A DNA stretch of 64,000 nt from Lepturacanthus savala. Its lineage: Eukaryota; Chordata; Actinopteri; Scombriformes; Trichiuridae. Within the stretch, counting starts at the first letter, position 1, and each line of letters begins with the position of its first letter. The stretch spans positions 13,801,856-13,865,855 of the forward strand of contig CM060470.1 in the NCBI GenBank assembly GCA_030544235.1. The letters run 5' to 3'. The notes beneath the pieces were generated by a model. That model did no database searches. It saw only the letters and a program-made list of their open reading frames with translations, and had not been told where the DNA came from. Shown piece after piece: positions 1 to 11,730 of this stretch. The translations under genes were made by a program, and so were the position numbers.

Positions 1-709
1 GAAAGTGTTAAAGTGGACCCGCACTATATTTAGTGTACATAGACAAAAGTTAATGAAAGGAAATTGGAAGCACATGCCTGTAATGGAAAATTCCACCTCG
101 TTGCTTAAAAGGCACTGTAATGTTTTACATGATTTAATTTTTGGAGTGCGATGGGTTGTAACATAACTGAAATTAAATGAGACCCTCCATGATTTTCTCT
201 ATAACTGTAACAGCCTGTGGACCGTTTTTTATGTGGAGGCGGCTATGTGATATTTCAGTTTTTCCTTTCTTAATAAATCTGCAAAAATGTCAACAATTGC
301 ATTTTAATGTCAGTATGGGGTGCTGTGTCTACTAAGGGGAAAAACATGAACTTAAATTATTTTAGCAAATGTTTGCAATTTACCAGAAAGAAAAATTTAT
401 GGGGGTCTATAGACTCAGAACAATGTTTTGAATATTTTAAACAAATATGTATTTGTTTTTTGATTTCCTAGAATTAATTTTAAATCCAATGCAGTAAAGG
501 TAACACAGCAATAAAACATCTAAATGTTAGTGTTTAGAGATAGATTTTAATTTTGAAATATGTCTACGATCACTATGTTGACTGCTGTTTTGATTCCTGT
601 TGAACACAAGGTGGTGCTGTAGCACAACAAATTGCTGCTGGCTTTGCTCTCCACAGTTAACAAGTAGCTCTTTGTCACCCATCCCTCTCCCCGTCTCCTT
701 CCACACCAG
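1..709 (+). other. umps: umps last intron (partial)
   Basis: AT-rich sequence leading to a pyrimidine-rich tract and an AG acceptor at 708-709, directly before the umps terminal coding exon. I take it as the 3' part of the last umps intron because the exon frame needs one base from an upstream exon to complete a glycine codon. No other exon or repeat is recognisable in it. Confidence 0.8.
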
Positions 710-888
710 GAGATGTTCTGGGCCAGCAGTACACCACTCCAGAGGAGGTGATCTGCAACAAAGGCTCCGACGTTGTCATCGTCGGACGGGGAATCCTGGA
801 GGCCCCCGATAGGCTGACGGCCGCTGAGGCGTACAGGAAGTCGGGCTGGGAGGCTTACAGCAAGAGACTCGGTCAGACTGGCCAATAG
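710..888 (+). CDS. umps: UMP synthase, last coding exon (partial gene)
   Basis: C-terminal 58 residues plus a split glycine of uridine monophosphate synthase, the cytosolic bifunctional enzyme (orotate phosphoribosyltransferase plus OMP decarboxylase) that performs the last two steps of de novo pyrimidine synthesis. The exon follows an AG at 708-709, reads GDVLGQQYTTPEEV, then the segment DVVIVGRGI that forms the phosphate-binding end of the OMP-decarboxylase barrel (the Gly-Arg pair is visible), then the helix AAEAYRKSGWEAYSKRLG, and stops at TAG 886-888. The layout matches the vertebrate UMPS C-terminus closely. The rest of the gene lies left of the window. The neighbour is not the one next to MIR375 in human (CFAP65), so this is a lineage-specific junction. 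The exon is intact; identification is from remembered family sequence. Confidence 0.93.
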
Positions 889-2240
889 GAGCAAAATGGC
901 ATCTTTTCGCCTAATTGAAAATTGAAGCTGCAACTCTTAACGAGGACCTTTGCAGATCATCAGGAATTTTTTTTTTTTTAGATTTAGATGTTCCAGAACA
1001 CCAGTGTGTACATAATTAAATACATAGCATAATGTGCGTCTGCACATTACACTGCCACACCAATACACGGGTTCCTATACAGTTTAACTTGCAAGGGGGC
1101 AGATTAGGGTAATGTGCCACTTTTCTGGTGATTCTTTTTTTTTTTTATGGGTACACTTGATTCTGTCCTATTAAGAAGCTGCTCAACTCGATCTACCATC
1201 TGATTTTCTCTGCTCTGGTACTTTATACGATTATTTTAGAAAAGGCTTTAGAATTATGTAAAGGTCAATTAATTCTTCATATCTGAGCCAACCATGCAGA
1301 GTTGCGAATAAGAACAAATTGGCCTTTTTTTAAACAAAAAAAAGTCACATACTGTTCATGGGTGCTGGTGCAAAACATTCAACCAAAGGGTTTGTGTGTT
1401 AGCAGATCATCAAGCTGTCATTCCTGTGACAGACTACAGCTTTCACGCATGTGAGGCTTTTCTTTCTCTAACACATCATTCCTTTGTCTACTTTGATTTA
1501 ACTGCAGTATTAAAGTAAAAAATGATGGGCATTTGTTAATTCGCATCAGCCAATTTGGATCTTATGCATTACTGTTCACAGCAAGATCCCTCAAAACCTT
1601 AACTGGTTACGTAAACTCTTACAGTAAAACAGTTTGATCACTCAGTGCTGGAGTGGATTTTTTATTTTTTTTTTTTTACTGTGGTCTTTACTTGACTTAG
1701 AGGGAACTCCTTACATTATTAACTGAACACTGAAATACGAATTAGGGACTTATGGTTTGTACACCCCCTGAGCTGTGAACAGTCTACTAGTGTTTTTCAG
1801 CTGTAATTTAAGTAGTAGTGTAAATGATTGGATGACTAGCCCCTAAAGATTGTAAATTACACGCTGTGGAAATGCTGATTGAGGCTGTGTTACTTGAGAC
1901 GAGTGTGTCTTGATTACGTCCAATGTCTGCCGTCCATATTGCGAGGCTAAAATATCAAAAACTGATGTGAGGTAATTCTTTTTCTAAAGAGAGCACAAAT
2001 TCAGTTATGTGATAAGATCAGGGAGCCCACACAACCAGTCTGGAAGTTGTCTTTTTTTCCTTTATACAAGAACTCCTTTTCAGTTTGACAACTCCCTAAA
2101 ATGTATGTCCTTGAGCCATGACTGTTGCTCTTAGCTCCTGAGACAATGACTTTCTTCTTGTGTTGTGCTGAATAAATGTGCAGTTTCCTTTTCTTATTGG
2201 AACTTTTAGGGATTTAATTTGCTACTGAATAAAACTCTTT
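889..2240 (+). other. umps: probable umps 3'UTR with two poly(A) signals
   Basis: AT-rich non-coding sequence after the umps stop. Canonical AATAAA hexamers occur at 2171-2176 and 2228-2233, so a 3'UTR of about 1.3 kb is plausible; no earlier AATAAA was seen between 889 and 2170. The extent is inference and needs transcript data. Confidence 0.5.
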
Positions 2241-2646
2241 TGTCAAAAAAAAAGTTTAAAAAAAGACTAAAACCTTCTATATACCCTAATATTGGGAGGG
2301 GGGGTTAAGTCCTTTTGTGTTGAATATTGCTGACCCACTGAATATTACTGTAATTCAGTTATTGAGGTGTTTTTGTTTTGGTAACAGATGTTTTAAATTG
2401 CGTTTTTCTATTAAATGATCAAACAATCACAGTATCATTCCAGTTCAGGTCCACAAAAGATCATTTTAATTTTTTATAGGCTATGGATTTGTTTTCACAC
2501 TCAAATGCATCATCTATAACATTTAACTGTTATATAAGCTATTTGGGGAAAATAAATGTGTTTTAATTACCTTTTTTGAAGATGAATGTGTTTGATTTTG
2601 ACTTGACTCTATATGACGAGCATGATTTGTAACATCACGGCTAACA

Positions 2647-2854
2647 GTTGGAAGCCAATTATGGGCTATTTAACAGACAAGTGTGATGTGGAAACCTGAA
2701 GCCTTCACATGCAGAATGGCAACGAGGGTGGTACTACTGCATCGGTACTACAAATAATTCCGTGAAGTCAAATAAAATGCTTCAGGTGATGTCAGATTAC
2801 AAGTTTAAACATGAAACAATGAACCTACCAGCACAACCATAACTGGCTTCCAAC
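2647..2854. repeat. short inverted-repeat element (MITE-like)
   Basis: An 18-nt terminal sequence at 2647-2664 is matched in reverse complement at 2837-2854 (17 of 18 positions), bounding about 208 bp with no coding capacity. The right end shares a 14-nt stretch (CCATAACTGGCTTC) with 30629-30642, and an internal 25-nt stretch (2677-2701) recurs at 3521-3545. This indicates a dispersed non-autonomous repeat family. No clear target-site duplication was found. Confidence 0.55.
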
Positions 2855-3174
2855 CAAGCTTTTACAATTAAGTGAGTTAATTCAAGATGCTTTGTGGAAT
2901 GCAAGTACAATGTATGAGAAAAGAAAAAGGAGGAAGGAGAAAAATAAAATAAGTAAAAATGTTACTTTAGTTTTTTTTTTTTCAATTTCCAGATGTGTGA
3001 CACTGTGAAACATGGTTCAACTAGATTAAAAACAATTTTAACCAATTTTTCACTGCAACATTTATGTAGAATAATGGATATTGGTGTATTGATTGATATT
3101 TATGGCCTGTTACTGATTTAATAAACTACTAAAAATAAAAGGTCTCAAAAGGTGATTTTCCTTTTGCTCAAGTA

Positions 3175-3177
<3 letters not shown>

Positions 3178-3215
<38 letters not shown>
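3178..3215. repeat. (TA)n microsatellite
   Basis: Uninterrupted TA dinucleotide run of about 38 bp in AT-rich spacer. Confidence 0.95.
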
Positions 3216-3216
<1 letters not shown>

Positions 3217-3439
3217 TACAATGTTACACAATGACTTTTCCTTTTGCATATGGCTTCTATGATCTGAGCTTTCAGACTCATCTTTATTTGAAAAGCTTTT
3301 GAATTGTCTAAATGTTTTTGCCTGATAGTAAGTTTATCCAGTTTATCATTAGGCCCATTTAAACAACAGCTTCCATTTCAAACCGCCAGGTTCATTTAAT
3401 GTCTCCATCCTTCAAAAATGCACTTTTCTCGTTGTTCTA

Positions 3440-3600
3440 TTTTAAGAGGCGGGCCTACCAGCGGGATTTCTGACATCACAAATAGTTTAAAAGCTGAATT
3501 CGGTCCAATATACACTTTACACAAGTGTGATGTGGAAACCTGAAGGCTCCGTTGCACAAACTGGATTTTACAGCGAAGTAGGAGCAAAACGTTTTAAATT
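3440..3600. repeat. dispersed teleost repeat fragment
   Basis: Contains a 25-nt stretch at 3521-3545 identical to 2677-2701 and a 'GACATCACAAAT' motif shared with the repeat near 30650. It resembles a repeat I associate with many teleost genomes. Boundaries are approximate and no terminal repeats were found. Confidence 0.45.
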
Positions 3601-4132
3601 TAAATATATTTGCATGTTCAAATATTGCGAATTTCTTAATGAGGAAGAACGTTAGAAAAGCTAGATGTAAGATGTAAGGAATATAATAATAATTTAACTT
3701 TTCTGGGGAAAAAAAACGTATGACACGATTCCTCAAAGTAGAGTATTTACAACTACAACTTAGAACATCTGGAATATCCACAACGAGATTTTTTTTAAGA
3801 GTTGCAGGGCAAAGTCAACCACCAGTAGCAGAAATATCATTTGCAAGGCATACGATATGGAAATGATGGCCGAACAGGCGCTGAATAGGGAAAATTGAGC
3901 AAACCGGCAGGTAGCTACGTTACAAAGAACCTTTTTACAGATCGCCGCCTGCAGGCACAAAGGTCAGACGCGTTGCCTGGCACAGAGGAGGAGGGAGGGC
4001 GCTGTGGATGGAGGAGAGGGTTGGTACGAATAATTCATTTCGCGCGCGCGTGCGTCTGTGTGTGTGTCTATGTGCGTGTGCGCACACCTCCCCCTTTATG
4101 TCAATATTGGATCAGAGCAACGCACCGTGCGA
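3601..4132. other. spacer upstream of mir375, no gene seen
   Basis: Non-coding. The right half (3955-4090) is more GC-rich and holds a CG/TG alternating tract at about 4040-4085. It may be the distal promoter of mir375, but nothing specific was recognised apart from the elements listed separately. Confidence 0.5.
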
Positions 4133-4248
4133 CAGGTGTCTATGCGCGCTCTGAGGATCCTCTCTCTCTTTTTTTATCCTTGAGGGGTGGGGGGAAAGAG
4201 AGAGAGGGAGAGAGAGAGAGGGAGAGAGAGCATGTAGAGGTATAAAAG
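4133..4248 (+). promoter_or_regulatory. mir375: mir375 core promoter: E-box, GA tract and TATA box
   Basis: A TATA box (TATAAAAG) lies at 4241-4248, about 375 bp upstream of mature miR-375. Upstream are an E-box CAGGTG at 4133-4138 and a purine (GA/GGGA) tract at about 4190-4230. The E-box is of the kind bound by NeuroD-class bHLH factors, which act at mammalian MIR375; that link is family knowledge. The expected start site is near 4270-4280, where a TCAGT initiator-like sequence sits at 4277-4281. Confidence 0.65.
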
Positions 4249-4271
4249 CTGTATACCTGTTACATACAACA

Positions 4272-4352
4272 CGCATTCAGTGCGCGTAAAATGTGAGCCA
4301 AACCTGTTCACGGTTGCTCATGTTGACCTTTGTTGCCTCGCTTCTTTTACAG
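4272..4352 (+). ncRNA. mir375: putative pri-miR-375 first exon
   Basis: The interval runs from the expected start site downstream of the TATA box to a strong splice donor (CAG|GTAAGT, cut after 4352). No convincing ORF is present. If used, miR-375 would lie in the first intron, or in an unspliced primary transcript. This is inference from signals only. Confidence 0.4.
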
Positions 4353-4572
4353 GTAAGTTATGATGCTTCTTTTGTTTTACATTTTCCTTCAGACTGTTAA
4401 TTCTAACGTGGGTTTACTTTTGTTGGCTGACTTTTTTTTTTGTCCCCCCCCTCCCTAAATCTCCTCCAAAGGTGTCCCCGGCAGCAGAGAAGTCGGCCGT
4501 TACGCGCTCTCGGTCTGGAACCATCCTCTCACTGTGACTTGATTTTTGTGACTTTTTTCCCCCCCCCCATGT

Positions 4573-4654
4573 CCGTATTTGCTTCACGTTGAGCCTCACG
4601 CACAATACCTGAAGATGAAGTTTTGTTCGTTCGGCTCGCGTTACGCAGGTATGG
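4573..4654 (+). ncRNA. mir375: miR-375 precursor hairpin
   Basis: The 3' arm holds a 22-nt match to fish miR-375-3p at 4622-4643 (starts TTTGTTCGTTCGG, ends CGCGTTA; seed TTGTTCG). The 5' arm at about 4585-4606 pairs with it through the blocks ACG, GAGCC, ACG and ACAA, and flanking bases (GTAT-TTGC against GCAGGTAT) extend the stem, with a short loop around 4609-4620. miR-375 is a conserved vertebrate microRNA of pancreatic islet and other endocrine or sensory cells that restrains insulin secretion and supports islet growth. Its place next to cryba2 matches human MIR375 beside CRYBA2. Precursor ends are approximate; the mature sequence call is secure. Confidence 0.97.
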
Positions 4655-4699
4655 GTTGGCAACCGGAGAAAAAAGAAAGACACAAAGTTTGTTTTTTCG

Positions 4700-5420
4700 A
4701 CACAGAAGAACATCGCTGCTGCTGTCATTGCCTAATTCAGATAAATGGTGGAATGTTAATTGTTTAAGGAGTCTGTTGTTAAACGATCCCTCAATTAAAA
4801 CGTACCCAAATGGGTAAAGCAACTGAAAAACTGAATTGTTGGGATGGAAAAAAAAAGTCAAATAACTTAAAAGAAACTAACTAATAAATGCTTAAGAACG
4901 TACGATGAAAACACCAGTTATAGAATAAGGAGAATTAATAGGACCTAAAATAATATAGACTCAGCACCCGCAGCACCAGGTGAAGAGAACATTTCTCTGA
5001 ACAGGTAGAAGGCCTTATTTGCATACAGCTGGCAACAGATAATGCTCTAAAGAAAGCAAAGACAGCCTTAGGCCAACATGGTTAACTCTGGAGTCACACT
5101 CGTTTAGACAAAGGTGAAATGGAGGAGTGGGAGAGAAAAAGAAAGATTAGGTTTTGTTTCTTCTTTTTGTTTTTTTTAGGCAAAGAAAGAAAAAAAAAAA
5201 CAAAGAGCATAAGGGCAAACAGGTGCCTAAAGGTTGACAGATGCTGTTCGTTAAGTTCCAATTTAAATCCAGTATGTGCTTTCCTGTTTTTGTTTGTTCA
5301 TTAAAAAAAAAAAAAAAAAGATTAATTCCAGTTTCACACGAATCCACACGTTCATCTAAAACCTTTTTAACAGACTCACTTCTTTTTAACAGACTCACCC
5401 GTCTGTTCGTTGCTGTTAGA
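4700..5420. other. non-coding spacer, no gene
   Basis: AT-rich with A- and T-homopolymer runs (for example near 5170 and 5302-5319). Apparent open frames here are homopolymer-driven. Nothing else was recognised. Confidence 0.6.
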
Positions 5421-5801
5421 CAGCAGCTCAGTGCCACTAACTGATAAACCTGTAACTGACATTGGGAACACGCCCAGGTATATTGGCTGTTTGATTTTAG
5501 TTGCTTGTTTAGTTGCTTGTGTGAATTGGCCCTGGATTATATCACATCATCCATCTTTGTCTGCAGACGGGACTAAAGAAAAAAGGTTGACATTTACAAT
5601 AGTAGGGGTGATAATCTCGGTATCTCCCCGTGGGTGCTCTTTGGATAATCATTTTCCCATTGGCACATTCATGATGACGGCATGCATTTTCCATTGGGGG
5701 CCTATTCATTACTGTCCACATCCTACGTCATGAACTGGGGCTGGAGGCTAACTCCATGGAGCAGAGAGATGGCTTAATGGGAGGTTATGTTAATCATTAA
5801 C
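5420..5801. promoter_or_regulatory. candidate conserved non-coding element downstream of mir375
   Basis: A complex, non-repetitive block of about 380 bp in otherwise low-complexity spacer. It ends in a perfect 13-bp HNF1-type palindrome (GTTAATCATTAAC, 5789-5801) and includes GATAA-type and CRE-like (TGACG, TACGTCA) sequences. An open frame at 5410-5733 shows no family resemblance, so I read the block as regulatory. Conservation is assumed, not shown. Confidence 0.4.
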
Positions 5802-5817
5802 AAAACATTAACCACAA

Positions 5818-5846
5818 ACACACACACACATACACACACACACACA
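5818..5846. repeat. (CA)n microsatellite, imperfect
   Basis: Short CA run interrupted by one TA. Confidence 0.9.
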
Positions 5847-5849
5847 ATA

Positions 5850-7140
5850 TGGGCCATCTGTCATGTCATTTAAATGCAATGCAGCATTCAGTCGTCACAC
5901 TTTAAGTTTTTACTATTCCATATATTAAAAATCACACACCTTTTTGACTTTTTCATCCACATCTTTAATGATAAAGACATTGTTTAAAAGTTCTGTATTT
6001 CAGAAAGACAATAAATTGTTTAACCCAGTGTTGGAAGTAAAGCATAGCCACTTCATCTCCAGTAAACGGGTCTTTTGACTTTTATTTTAAATTGACTCTA
6101 TTTTAACAGGTAAAAGTCTCTGAGATTGCAGTTTCCTTTTCAAAGTGGACAGAAGGTTAGCATGAACACTTTAACAACACTTTCATTTATTTAACAGTAG
6201 AATTGTTTTATCATTTACAATTAAAATGACTGTGCCAAAAACAATGAATGCATCACTGGGCAACTTAAGCATTGACTAATTGTCAACCATCTGTCTGGTC
6301 AATTCAGTTCTTTAGAATAGAAAGAATGCTTCTGTAATGGCAAAAAATAGGTTTATTAGCCAGCAGTTGTTGTATGTTATGTGCATTTTGGATAAAAATC
6401 TGTTGAAAGTCATCTTGACTGGTGCTTTTGTGGCATTTGACTTACACACTGAGGATCTTTCCCCATATAATGTACTGTATGTACATGCTTACCACTTCCA
6501 GTGATGGCTTGATGTACACATTTTTTTTAAAATAATTTTGGTCACGCATCCAGATAAATAGCCTTCCCTCTTCATTATCTAAAATAAAATTGAATAAAAA
6601 AAACACATGTATGTATAATCATGGTATCACGAGAAAGCCTGTTCTACATGTCATTCTTTACCTGGGAGCTTATTTGCCTCTGCTTGAAGCTCTAGTCAAT
6701 ATTTGTTTAAAGGCAGAGGAAGGGAAAGCTCACACTCCTCAGTATCCTGGTTACCTTGCCCCGAAAAAACTGACTGTCCCAACTGGTCCTGCATGCTGCT
6801 CCTCCTCCTCCTGCTGCTACACCCTTCCTACCAGCTCCAGGAGCTGCATTAGTGTGTCCCAGTGAAGTAAACCCACCAGTTTATCAATAAACCAGCAAAC
6901 CAACGCTGGTTTAAAACAATGATATGAGCATTAATATGTACATTTTTAGTCTACATAGAATTAAATACACTAAGAAGACAGACCCCACCCACACCCTGTA
7001 GCCCATATTTGCCACTGATGATATCCTATTACTATTAGTTACATCATCTACACTACCTGTGAAGTAGCTCACCATAGAAAACACATAGTGCAGCATATTT
7101 TTGCTATGAAGAATATTAGTCGTGCGAAATATGAACAGAG
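5850..7140. other. non-coding spacer, no gene
   Basis: AT-rich. A CAGTGTTGGAAGTAA sequence at 6026 resembles the terminal sequence of the hAT-type element found complete at 36 kb, but I found no matching opposite end, so it may be a decayed fragment. No exon recognised. Confidence 0.55.
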
Positions 7141-7142
7141 AA

Positions 7143-7328
<186 letters not shown>

Positions 7329-7329
7329 G

Positions 7330-7760
7330 CTGTTTCTACAGTCTTGAGCTGCTGACAACTGAGTAGAAATGGCAGTAAAATATGCAGTTTGGAAAAAGGG
7401 CATAACAAAAGGGATGTTACTGATTTTTAAATGTGCAATTGTTTTTAGCACATATTCTTCTACCACAATGCTTCATGTTTTTATTTACTTGATAGTCTCA
7501 TGCTGTTTATCCATATGGTGAATCTATGAATTATTGCATGCGACAACCATGTGACCCCGGAGCTTAATGCCTTGTCCTTTTTCTGTTATTTGCTCCTGCA
7601 GCCCCAGCTGTGACCCTATGAACCCATAGGGTTTGTGTCCTCTTCATAATTAGTATCATTAAGACTGTTGTTTGTATCTGTACAGCAGGAACATTATTAC
7701 ATTTGTGGGAACTGTTTTCTACTATCTCTTAAATGGTTGAGCGGGTGCTTCCCAGAGGCT
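7330..7760. other. non-coding spacer, no gene
   Basis: Unique-looking AT-rich sequence between two microsatellites; no exon, repeat or site recognised. Confidence 0.5.
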
Positions 7761-7798
7761 ATGTGTGTGTGTGTGTGTGTGTGTGTGTCTGTGTGTGT
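7761..7798. repeat. (GT)n microsatellite
   Basis: GT repeat with a single CT interruption. Confidence 0.95.
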
Positions 7799-7799
7799 G

Positions 7800-8285
7800 C
7801 TGTTTCCTCTGACAGTTACTGATAATCAAGAGTCATGCAAATGCCTGAGGCTTATTCTCTCCTCTTCTTACCTTCCTGCTACGCTACTGATAACTTTTAA
7901 GATGTCAGAAAAAGTGATGATCTTTTGGTGTTCATAAAAAAAGAAAAACGTATTCATTTATTGAGCAGTCATGGAAACAAGATGTTCTGGCAGAGAAAAT
8001 TAAATGATCGGTCAGTCGTCGAAATTCAACACTCACTGCCTCTCTATCTGCCTGTCTACTTCAACTGGGTGATAATTTTAATCTTCATCTCGTTGTCTTT
8101 TTTCCCCCTGTTTCCTGCAGGTAAATCCAGCTGCTTGGGTGTCCACTCAGATATCAGCGGAGAGACAAGTGGAGGGGGGTAAGAGCAGATGTCCCGCTCG
8201 CATCATCCTTACCTGGATTAGTCTCCACGGCAACCTTCCACCTTCCAGAAGGGCATTCAGTACAGATATACAAACAATCACATGT
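7800..8285. other. non-coding spacer, no gene
   Basis: A TTTCCTGCAG|GTAAATCC sequence at about 8111-8128 looks like an acceptor directly abutting a donor and bounds no recognisable exon. Otherwise plain spacer. Confidence 0.5.
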
Positions 8286-8332
8286 CTGTCTGTGTGTGTG
8301 TGTGTGTGTGTCTGTGTGTGTGTGTGTGTGTG
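8286..8332. repeat. (GT)n microsatellite, imperfect
   Basis: GT repeat interrupted by one CT; a looser TG-rich tail continues to about 8375. Confidence 0.95.
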
Positions 8333-8375
8333 TACGAGCCTGTATGCAAACACGTTTGTATGTGTGTGCAGGTGC

Positions 8376-9370
8376 GTTCACTGACTATTCAAATAGTTCT
8401 GACTCACAATGTCCCAGAAAACATCTCAATAGTGTTGATGCAACTCCTGCAGCACCAACCCAACCACTCTGTACAAGTAAATTATGATGATCACAGGGCA
8501 GAAAATGGCTAAAATGGGTCATTATTACAATATATTTGTGTATGTTATTTTTCTCTGTCAAATTATAAATTACATTTACATACTGTTCATATTCTGAACT
8601 TTCACAGTATCCTCTCATAATTTTCATTCATAATTACACACCTTTCCATTCACTTGAGTGAGGAAGCGTGTGTTCTGAATGGTACTGTACCTCATTAGTT
8701 AAAAATGGGTTATTAATCCCATAAGTAAGCAGAGTATTCTTTAGGTTTCTACACTAATTGTTTATGGAATAAAACTATATATACAATCACACTATATTAT
8801 GGTCCTATGTTGCGTAAAACAGGAGAACACAACAGCCAAAATAATGATTTCAATGAATAATGTTGAGTATGGTGTATAAAATAACATTTTTGAAAGTTTT
8901 TTTTTTTTTTAATTCGTACGGGTCAAATTTAACCTGGATGACACAAACAAGTATCAGCTTCACAAACACACAAAAAGTTGAAATACTTCCATTTTTGCAT
9001 ATTCTGGGTCACTTTAGGAGAGGTTATCATATGGGCTCACCAGATAATTCTGAGGGGTCATGAGATGATTGATGGAGGAGAGGAAAAAAGAAAAAAACTA
9101 AGTCCTGATTCACAAAACGTTTTATCTAATCTTTGAACATTTATTGAAATGAAAACATGCGAGAAGCTTAGTGAAAAAGCACTATTTGTTGGAGCTGTTA
9201 ACAACTCATAGACATCCTAAATTTGATGCCGACTATACTTTGCTGTTTATAAGATGTTAAAGATGACACCAGTGGTTTCTAACCTTTTTATCTTTTAAGT
9301 ATATGTTGCATTTTAAAAGACTGTTCTATTATCCTTTAAAAAATCTGCATCTAAAAAGTAACTAAAGCTG
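8376..9370. other. non-coding spacer, no gene
   Basis: AT-rich with a T run near 8898-8911. No exon, RNA or element recognised. Confidence 0.55.
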
Positions 9371-9374
9371 TCAG

Positions 9375-9520
9375 ACAAATGTAGTAAGTACATTATTTCC
9401 CTGTGAAATGCAGTAGAGTGGAAATATAAAGTAGCATCACATGGAGATATTCAAGAAAAGTACAAGTACCTCAACATAAAAGTAAATATAGAGTACAGCA
9501 AATGTATCAGATGTAACAGA
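9375..9520. repeat. decayed dispersed repeat (AAGTAC-rich family)
   Basis: Contains the 'GTAAGTACATT', 'AAAGTAGCATCACATGGAG' and 'AAGTACAAGTACCTCAA' phrases of a very common teleost interspersed repeat. Related copies appear at about 28405-28560 and, on the other strand, 45090-45245. Ends are approximate. Confidence 0.5.
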
Positions 9521-9667
9521 TATTATCTGCCTTTAAGTTAAAAGTAGGAATTCAGTGATGGTTATACAGCGAGATAAGGATTCAAAGTAGAACTGTACCA
9601 GCTCTGTGCTGGTCTGGACGACACTGTCCCTGACACATGCAAATACTTACCACTGTATTTAACTGGG

Positions 9668-9702
9668 AAATGAGTGTGTGTGTGTGTGCGTGTGTGTGTG
9701 TG
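9668..9702. repeat. (GT)n microsatellite
   Basis: GT repeat with one GC unit. Confidence 0.9.
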
Positions 9703-9835
9703 GTGGGAGGGACCAACAGCTGATTCAGCTTATCAGACCAGGAGAAGAAAGAATGATGATCTTCTTCATGCATCCGCCCAAAAACCTGTTTGTATTTCTA
9801 TAAGTGTGAGGTACCTCACTGATGCTTAATGCTCA

Positions 9836-9960
9836 ACACTAACCCCACCCTAACCTAAACCTCATTCTATCCTTATCCCTAAAGCCAAGTAGTCTTAACC
9901 CTCAAAAAGCCCTTTGTTGCAAGGAAAGGACCAAAATATCACACACATACGCATGCATGT
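9836..9960. repeat. CCCTAACC-rich teleost repeat fragment
   Basis: Contains the phrases 'CCACCCTAACCTAAACCT', 'AAAGCCAAGTAGTCTTAACC' and 'CTCAAAAAGCCCTTTG', recognisable as a dispersed teleost repeat that is often linked to CA microsatellites. Here a 245-bp CA array follows at 10109. It is not a telomere: the units are degenerate. Confidence 0.55.
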
Positions 9961-10105
9961 ACTGTATATTAGTATATAAAGTACAACATCTGTATCTATA
10001 ACAGCCTGTCCTTTCACCTGCCTATCACCTGCTTTGGGGGCAAGTGGGTGACACACACACACCTAAAGAGAAGAATGAATGGGCTAACAGAAGACAATGA
10101 CAAAG

Positions 10106-10355
<250 letters not shown>

Positions 10356-10359
10356 GTAA

Positions 10360-11630
10360 CCAAACAATCCTCCCACACGTGGCTGGATTGTTATCACTGT
10401 CATGTTTCTGAAATGTGATCCTTCCATCAGAATGTCATCTTAGTACTTTAATACCTTTCATTACTGTGCTAACATCTAACATCTGAATACTAAACCAGCG
10501 ATATATTACTCAACACATATTTGTACTATGGCCTTAATCCATTGTTTAAAATGGTGTTGGCCCCTTTTCCAGGTGTGTGCTACCGAATGTAATAAATACT
10601 TTCACCACTAGATGTCAGCCATGTTGAAGGAAAAGACATCACTTGTACTCACTGTTTCATGCTTGAAACATCACCATGGGTGTTGTGGTTAGGCTGGTAT
10701 GATAATACGCTGCTATGACTTTCATGAAAATCATCTTTCTGACTTCACAGGCAAATGTATAAATACATTTATTCTTCTTATTATTATTTTATTTCCTTTT
10801 TTATTTCCTATTCCCTTCCTTAAGACAAAGAAACAATACAATAGGAGGTGTTTCCAGGTGTACATTTCAAGTAGCCATTTGCTAGAATGCAACAGCAAAG
10901 GGAAATCTGCAATCAGTGTAGGAATGGTAGCCCCGACAATTCAATTCAAAGGATTGGAACCCATCAGACCCACTTAATTGACAAATCTATTTATATGGTA
11001 TTATATACACACAATTTAATATTATTAATGTTGTTCTGATGGCATAAATCACTTCTTTGCATATCTGCAACTACAGATGTGATTGGTGAAGAGAAATAGT
11101 GAAAAGCCTAAAGACAGTTTTTAAGACTATTTGTTCTATGAAACAGTATTAATTCAAATTTCAAATATTGAAATCTCATGATTTTTCTTGTTAAAAGTCA
11201 ATGATTTTGTTTTCTATTTATCTATTTACAGTGTATTTTTTGAGGACATAGCTGGAGACCACACTTGCGTCTTTTTTGGAGCAAAGACAATATTAGACAA
11301 ATATGAGCCTTTTCATACCGTGTGTATAACATGTATATAGAGGATGATATTGCCTGTTCAGTCAGAACTACATCCAGTTATTTGTAATTGTTATGTTTCA
11401 AATTTATATATAGACCTGGGTACATAAAAAAATATAGATCACAGCTTGCTTTAGCAGTTTAGACAACGCTACTGTAGCTTTATATTTTATACAGCATTTT
11501 ATACAGCGTTCAGTTGACTCTTTACAGGTCGCCCAATTGGACAATTGGAAGAGACGATGATGAGGATGCGTCCTGGTATGCACTGTGTGGCATGCCTTGT
11601 CCCTTTGACCCACCTCTCTTCCAATTTACC
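10360..11630. other. spacer upstream of cryba2, no gene
   Basis: AT-rich non-coding sequence with no recognised exon or element. Confidence 0.55.
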
Positions 11631-11635
11631 TACAG

Positions 11636-11730
11636 AGTGTGTGTGTGTGTGTCTGAGTGGGTGAGAGAGAGAGAGAGGGAGGAGAGAGAGTGAGAGAGAG
11701 AGACAGACACAGACAGAGAGAGAGAGTGAG
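11636..11730. repeat. (GT)n followed by GA-rich tract
   Basis: A short GT run (11636-11652), then about 70 bp of imperfect GAGA/GACA purine repeats about 270-360 bp upstream of the cryba2 TATA box. Confidence 0.85.

Noticed and set aside
6026..6060. Second hAT insertion
   Set aside because: Only one terminus-like sequence is present; no opposite end or target duplication found.
9836..9910. Interstitial telomeric repeat
   Set aside because: The CCCTAACC-like units are degenerate and part of a known-looking dispersed repeat; no regular TTAGGG array.
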